DNA of 9,477 nt from CAZFQG01 sp964520785. GTDB lineage: Bacteria > Planctomycetota > Planctomycetia > Pirellulales > Thermoguttaceae. Location of the stretch: contig CAZFQG010000222.1 in assembly GCA_964520785.1 (NCBI GenBank), forward strand, positions 1 through 9,477, read 5' to 3'. Numbering within the stretch: the first letter of the stretch is position 1; each line of letters begins with the position of its first letter. Shown here in pieces: positions 6,367 through 9,477 of this stretch. A model generated the notes under the pieces. That model made no database searches, was not told the DNA's origin, and worked only from the letters and a program-made list of their open reading frames with translations. A program made the position numbers and the translations under genes.

Positions 6367-7533
6367 CTACTTCAGTCCGAACATCGGCCGGAATAGAACG
6401 TGCTGGACGCGCACATCGCCTTCGATTTCCTTGTGGTACGCCGACTGCACCAACGAGTCGGCCTTCTCCATGCATTTCTTCGCGTCCGCCACTCGCCCCA
6501 GCCGTTCGTAGGCGCTGGCAAGTCCTTCCCAAGCCGAAGCGTGCGTCTCATCCTCGGTAATGCAGTGCCGAAATTGCTTGATGGCCTCCTCGGCGAACCC
6601 CAACGCCAGGAGTTCGTGACCCAAGGCGAAGTGCTCTTCCATTTGGGCGTTTTCAGGAGCCGGGCGAACGCGAATCGCGGATTCCGACCGAACGGTCACC
6701 AATGAACAGGGCATGGCCTGGGCAATGCTTCGCGTCACCCCTCCCATAAACATGTGAGCGAGACCGCGGCGTCCCATGGAACCCATTACGAGCAAATCGC
6801 ATTTCGTCTCTTGCACCACCTTGACGATCTCGTCGTAAGGTCGTCCCTCGCGGATCATCTTTTCAAACCGGACGTTGTACAGGTCGTATCGCTCGAGAAG
6901 GCGGTCCAACAACACGGCCTCCGGCGATACCCCCAATTCCCGCGATCTGGCCGTCGCCTCCAGCAAACCGGCCGTTCCACTCGGGCAGGGCGCAACCGTG
7001 AGGATGACCAGTGAGGCCCCGAGCCCTCGGGTTAAGTGAATCGTGTTCTTCAGGGCCCGCTCCGACGCCTCGGAGAAATCGACCGGGCAAACGATCCGCT
7101 CCACCGGCGGCGTCGATCTCGGTTTTACGATCCAAACCGATTTCGACGCCGTGCGTCGGACTTCCGCCGCGGTCGTTCCGAGTCCCTCGGGTTCTCCGAC
7201 CTCGGCATCCCGCCCCCCAATCATGATAACGTTCGCGTCCGTTTCGACGGCATGCTTGTTGATCTGCTCGAAAGGAATTCCGAAAGCGACACAAGTTTGT
7301 ACCGAGGAAACGCCCGCTTCGCGGAGACGCGAAGCGGTGTGCTGAAGCTCCTCTTCCACGTCCATCGTGAGCATCTCGACGGCCCGTGAGTATCTTTCCG
7401 ATTTTCCCGGAACGACGTGAAGGAGGATGATCTCCGAGTCGAAACGACGCGCGACCCAGGTCGCCATCCCGAGAGCATCCTCCGCGCTGCGGCTGAAATC
7501 GGTGGGGACGATTATTCTGTCGATGAGTTTCAT
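6367..7533 (-). CDS. Tandem universal stress protein with C-terminal TPR repeats
   Basis: This 388-residue cytoplasmic protein has two UspA folds followed by a TPR tail. USP domain 1 spans about 1-139 (IDRIIVPTDFS, with Asp12 as the usual nucleotide-contacting Asp). USP domain 2 spans about 145-283 (ERIVCPVDFSEAS, Asp152). The G-x2-G-x9-G-S/T nucleotide loop is altered differently in each. Domain 1 has G106, Asp109 in place of the middle Gly, then G119-T120. Domain 2 has G251, G254 and G264 but Gly265 in place of Ser/Thr. Residues 298-331 and 332-363 look like two TPR repeats (FALGHELLALGFAEEAIKQF; AWEGLASAYERLGRVADAKK), suggesting a protein-partner surface. Tandem USPs are usually about 280-300 residues, so the ~100-residue tail is an addition. 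The ATG at 7533 has GAGAG 6 nt upstream and begins directly at the first beta-strand. A likely promoter lies upstream. Its exact role in the stress response is unknown. Confidence 0.93.
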   Translation of the reverse strand: MKLIDRIIVPTDFSRSAEDALGMATWVARRFDSEIILLHVVPGKSERYSRAVEMLTMDVEEELQHTASRLREAGVSSVQTCVAFGIPFEQINKHAVETDANVIMIGGRDAEVGEPEGLGTTAAEVRRTASKSVWIVKPRSTPPVERIVCPVDFSEASERALKNTIHLTRGLGASLVILTVAPCPSGTAGLLEATARSRELGVSPEAVLLDRLLERYDLYNVRFEKMIREGRPYDEIVKVVQETKCDLLVMGSMGRRGLAHMFMGGVTRSIAQAMPCSLVTVRSESAIRVRPAPENAQMEEHFALGHELLALGFAEEAIKQFRHCITEDETHASAWEGLASAYERLGRVADAKKCMEKADSLVQSAYHKEIEGDVRVQHVLFRPMFGLK

Positions 7534-7605
7534 TTTGCGCTCTCTTTCGGCATCGAATCGGGCGGTTCACCGGGCTGTCAACAATCTGACACTCCGGGGT
7601 ACCCA

Positions 7606-7634
7606 ATACTAAGGGCAAAACACTTTCAGGTCAA
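7606..7634 (-). promoter_or_regulatory. Candidate sigma70-type promoter for the stress-protein gene
   Basis: TTGACC (7634-7629, 5 of 6) and TAGTAT (7611-7606, 4 of 6) are separated by exactly 17 nt on the minus strand. The start would fall near 7599, inside the 8-bp palindrome GGGTACCC (7597-7604), leaving a leader of about 66 nt before the ATG. This implies that the stress protein need not be co-transcribed with the hemerythrin-like gene. Confidence 0.45.
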
Positions 7635-7651
7635 CCGCGAATGGGCGTATG

Positions 7652-8140
7652 TTATCCAACCTTAATAGGGGGGTTTCGGTCCATTTTGACAACGAGGAAG
7701 ATCAAGTCTTCTTCGCCTGCGTCGTGGTCCTGCAACCGGGAGCAAAACGCGTCGAATTCCTGTACGATCCGCCGTGGAGCCAGGGGGACCGATCCTTCGC
7801 GGAGGCGTTGTTCCGCTTGGTCACAAATGGCGCGTAACTCGGAGATTAGCGCCGCGTGTTGCGACTGCAGGGCGCGCGCCCGACGACTGACACGAGTACT
7901 CGCCCCGCTGGGATTGGCGAAATATCCGTAAGTCTCCTCCAGATCGAATTGTGCGGCCAACCGATCACAAAGAGGTCGCAGCACCTCGACGAACCGAGCC
8001 CATAGTTTCCGGATGGGCCCTGGCCCGGTTAATGCGTTTCGCGCTTGTCGCAAAAGGTGTCGCACCTCCAGGTTCTCGTCCTTGATCTCGCAAAAAAAAG
8101 TCGGATTCACCGTGATGAGTTGCTCGGCCGAGAAATTCAC
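7652..8140 (-). CDS. Hemerythrin-like (HHE-type) four-helix protein, divergent
   Basis: This 162-residue all-helical cytoplasmic protein resembles bacterial hemerythrin/HHE domains, which bind a di-iron centre and O2 or act in iron, oxygen or nitric-oxide sensing. Candidate ligands in order are His28 (helix 1, EVRHLL), Glu68/Glu69 (helix 2, FDLEETYGYF), His95 (helix 3, QHAALISEL), and His139 with Glu143/Glu144 (helix 4, DHDAGEEDLIF). The position where helix 2 normally has His, four residues before the Glu, is Gln64. The metal site may therefore be incomplete or altered. The start is GTG at 8140, supported by AAGGA 9 nt upstream and by the lack of any in-frame ATG before the far C-terminus. 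A long AT-rich leader lies upstream, and the stress-protein gene begins 118 nt downstream. Family assignment rests on motif spacing by eye, so another four-helix bundle is possible. Confidence 0.75.
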   Translation of the reverse strand: MNFSAEQLITVNPTFFCEIKDENLEVRHLLRQARNALTGPGPIRKLWARFVEVLRPLCDRLAAQFDLEETYGYFANPSGASTRVSRRARALQSQHAALISELRAICDQAEQRLREGSVPLAPRRIVQEFDAFCSRLQDHDAGEEDLIFLVVKMDRNPPIKVG

Positions 8141-8392
8141 GAAAGCGTTTCCTTATCACTCTGATCCACGTCCACCGAGACCAGGCTGCGTTAGACGATC
8201 AAGAGAATTGTAAAAGTAAATATAACAATTAGTTGTAACCACTCGCCGCCTGCAAAGGCTTGCGAGGACTGCTATAGCAACCGTGATGCCAAAACTCGTT
8301 CGCAGTCCGCACGCCTACCCGAAGTATTTTCTGCGAAAGGAGATACGCGATTCGTAATATCTAGGACGACCCCGACCAAACAGTCAGAATAA

Positions 8393-8425
8393 GTCAGATA
8401 TTGGACAGGCTGTCCAATATCTGAC
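8393..8425. repeat. 33-nt inverted repeat (15-nt arms, 3-nt centre)
   Basis: Arms GTCAGATATTGGACA (8393-8407) and TGTCCAATATCTGAC (8411-8425) are perfect reverse complements around GGC. A 9-nt direct repeat CAAACAGTC occurs at 8377-8385 and 8425-8433, and a further GTCAGA copy lies at 8383-8388. It lies between divergent genes, so a terminator is unlikely by position. A large operator, a small mobile-element remnant or a structured RNA are all possible. Confidence 0.6.
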
Positions 8426-8573
8426 AAACAGTCTTAGCTTCGGTCCTGAGGAAGGCGGCCACCAGTTGAACGCCACTCGCGATTCGATAGACCGGGCTGA
8501 ATATGCCGCCAGAAGAAGGGCTATTCCCATTGGACTCAATTCCCCCATTGGTGGGAAATTCAGGATTGCTTCC

Positions 8574-8602
8574 TTGACGGACCGGGCCAAATATTAGATA
8601 AC
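8574..8602 (+). promoter_or_regulatory. Candidate promoter for the Tat-secreted protein gene
   Basis: TTGACG (8574-8579, 5 of 6) and GATAAC (8597-8602, 4 of 6) are separated by 17 nt. The start would fall near 8609, leaving a leader of about 60 nt. The predicted start lies inside the dyad at 8606-8620. Confidence 0.4.
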
Positions 8603-8605
8603 CGG

Positions 8606-8620
8606 CATTTATGGTAAATG
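8606..8620. promoter_or_regulatory. 15-nt dyad at the predicted start of the rightward gene
   Basis: CATTTA and TAAATG form a perfect 6-nt inverted repeat around TGG, immediately after the candidate -10 box. Its position suggests an operator. No regulator is identifiable from the window. Confidence 0.3.
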
Positions 8621-8669
8621 GGGAAGTAAAAAACGATTCCACGGTTGCCGAGAACAATCAGGCCCAAAC

Positions 8670-9477
8670 ATGATCCATCCCATTAGTCGTCGGGAATTCC
8701 TCTCTTCCACCAGCCGACTTGCCACCGGGGCCGCCGTCGCCGGGGCCGCCGTCGCGGTCATTAGTAGCCGGTATGCCTTTGCGCAGAGCAACGAAACGGC
8801 CCGGATCGACCTGTCATCATCTTTCCCGCGGTACACGGACCACGATCCCAAGGTTCCCGTCTACTGCGTGACACCGGAACTGGACGGATGCTTCCACCGG
8901 TTCTTCAACACCTCGCCGATCAGCCCTTCCGGCCGGTACCTGGCGGTGACATGGCTGCGCTGTGAGGATCGGCTCTCGGCCCCCGGGGAAGTCGCCGAGG
9001 TGGTGCTGGTGGACCTGCAAACGGGAGAAACGAGGGTCCTCGCCGAGACGCGGGGTTCTGACAGTCAACTGGGGGCACAAGCCCAGTGGGGCGCGACGGA
9101 CAACCAGTTGTTCTTCAACGACCTCGAGATGCGGTACTGGACCGGGTTCGGCGTCCATCTGGATCCGCTCACCGGAACGCGCCGCGATCTTCAGGGACCC
9201 GTTTTCGAGGTCTCCCAGGACGGGCGCTACGCGGCTGGAATCTGTCTTCTGCGGAGTGGAATTACCCAGCGCGGGTACGGCGTGGTCGTGCCGGCGGAGG
9301 TGCTCCCTTGGAATACCGGCGCGGCGAGCGACGACGGCGTGTACCTGACCGACACCGCGACGGGGGAGTGCAAGTTGATCGCCTCGTACCAGGACATCGT
9401 CGAGGCAGGCGGCGACAAGGTGGCGCCGGTCGACCCCGAACGGCAGGGCGGCTATCACGGGCATCAGATTTCTTGGA
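8670..9477 (+). CDS. Tat-exported beta-propeller-type protein, 3'-truncated by the window
   Basis: The first 269 residues are visible and the frame is still open at the edge. The N-terminus is a clear Tat signal: SRREFL at residues 6-11, an Ala/Val-rich h-region at about 18-31, and an AFA-Q signal peptidase I site after residue 38. The mature part has repeated beta-sheet modules. ISPSGRYLAVTWL (84-96), VVLVDLQTGETRVLAE (111-126), WGATDNQLFFNDL (140-152), VSQDGRYAAGI (181-191) and VYLTDTATGECKLIA (224-238) have the S-x-D/S-G-R-Y plus D-x-x-T-G-E rhythm of TolB/WD40-like propellers. Such exported proteins in planctomycetes and Bacteroidetes include oligogalacturonate-lyase-like propellers. I cannot assign a substrate without the C-terminal half. 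The ATG at 8670 is chosen because it places the twin-Arg correctly, although the Shine-Dalgarno is weak (CAGG about 9 nt upstream). A 215-residue opposite-strand frame covers the same DNA and is regarded as a shadow. Confidence 0.82.
   Translation, partial: MIHPISRREFLSSTSRLATGAAVAGAAVAVISSRYAFAQSNETARIDLSSSFPRYTDHDPKVPVYCVTPELDGCFHRFFNTSPISPSGRYLAVTWLRCEDRLSAPGEVAEVVLVDLQTGETRVLAETRGSDSQLGAQAQWGATDNQLFFNDLEMRYWTGFGVHLDPLTGTRRDLQGPVFEVSQDGRYAAGICLLRSGITQRGYGVVVPAEVLPWNTGAASDDGVYLTDTATGECKLIASYQDIVEAGGDKVAPVDPERQGGYHGHQISW
8725..8754 (+). repeat. 15-bp perfect tandem duplication in the Tat signal h-region
   Basis: The unit CCGGGGCCGCCGTCG is repeated back to back with no mismatch and encodes a doubled GAAVA segment in the signal peptide. 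It lengthens the hydrophobic core by five residues without breaking the frame. It is probably a recent slippage duplication. Confidence 0.7.

Larger units (their letters stand above)
8141..8669. other. Divergent intergenic region, dyad-rich and partly AT-rich
   Basis: These 529 nt separate the minus-strand hemerythrin-like gene from the plus-strand secreted protein. I see no convincing gene here. Short open frames on the minus strand (for example within 8384-8657) lack protein-like composition. About 8195-8235 is strongly AT-rich, with a 6-nt inverted repeat (AATTGT 8206-8211, ACAATT 8225-8230). It probably holds the promoter of the hemerythrin-like gene, although no well-spaced -35/-10 pair stood out. 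The region also contains a 33-nt inverted repeat, a 5-bp dyad at 8540-8557 (TTCCC / GGGAA) and the promoter for the rightward gene. Confidence 0.5.

Noticed and set aside
6245..6532. Extension of the exchanger frame by 96 residues into the stress-protein gene
   Set aside because: The extra segment is Arg/Gly-rich and non-membrane, overlaps another gene, and ignores the good AGGAG site before the ATG at 6244.
8377..8433. Reading the 9-nt direct repeats around the inverted repeat as a target-site duplication of an insertion sequence
   Set aside because: The inverted repeat is not centred between them (8 nt on the left, overlapping by one base on the right) and there is no transposase. I keep it as an unexplained repeat only.
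8384..8851. Minus-strand short frames (68-87 residues) in the divergent region
   Set aside because: They cross the 33-nt inverted repeat and the rightward promoter, lack ribosome sites and have no recognisable domain.
8817..9464. Minus-strand open frame of 215 residues opposite the Tat-secreted gene
   Set aside because: The plus strand has a textbook Tat signal, a cleavage site and repeated propeller motifs. The minus frame shows no recognisable domain and looks like a shadow.

Overview
The window is about 57% GC by eye and bacterial. It carries five complete genes on the minus strand and one 3'-truncated gene on the plus strand. A bifunctional sucrose-phosphate synthase/phosphatase, a bacterial sucrose synthase, a tandem universal-stress protein with a TPR tail, a planctomycete-style hemerythrin-like protein and a Tat-exported beta-propeller-type protein together suggest a planctomycete or a related environmental Gram-negative. 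This placement is an inference from gene content and style. There is no rRNA or other phylogenetic marker.

Layout, in minus-strand transcription order from the right. A hemerythrin-like protein (8140 to 7652, GTG start) is followed after 118 nt by a USP-USP-TPR protein (7533 to 6367). After 122 nt comes a ten-helix cation/calcium exchanger of the CaCA family (6244 to 5264). A 469-nt stretch follows, with a doubtful small ORF and a promoter/operator-like leader. It leads into sucrose synthase (4794 to 2359), and 74 nt later into the SPS-SPP fusion (2284 to 95). On the plus strand, after a 529-nt divergent intergenic region full of dyads, a Tat-signal secreted protein starts at 8670 and runs off the right edge.

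How the genes may work together. The two left-hand genes form a complete sucrose module. SPS makes sucrose-6-phosphate from UDP-glucose and fructose-6-phosphate, the fused HAD phosphatase removes the phosphate, and sucrose synthase can split sucrose with UDP to fructose and UDP-glucose. In non-photosynthetic bacteria such modules usually serve compatible-solute or carbon-storage roles. The neighbouring stress protein, cation exchanger and hemerythrin-like protein would suit a stress or ion-homeostasis neighbourhood. However, each appears to have its own promoter, so this is proximity and not a proven operon.

Regulatory pattern. Four candidate sigma70-type promoters were found by eye, and each has a different dyad at or next to the predicted start site. 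The strongest is an 18-bp perfect palindrome overlapping the -10 box upstream of sucrose synthase, followed by an 8-bp leader hairpin. A 33-nt near-perfect inverted repeat (two 15-nt arms) lies in the divergent region and is unexplained. I saw no clear mobile element, CRISPR array, tRNA or rRNA, and no convincingly novel multi-gene system.
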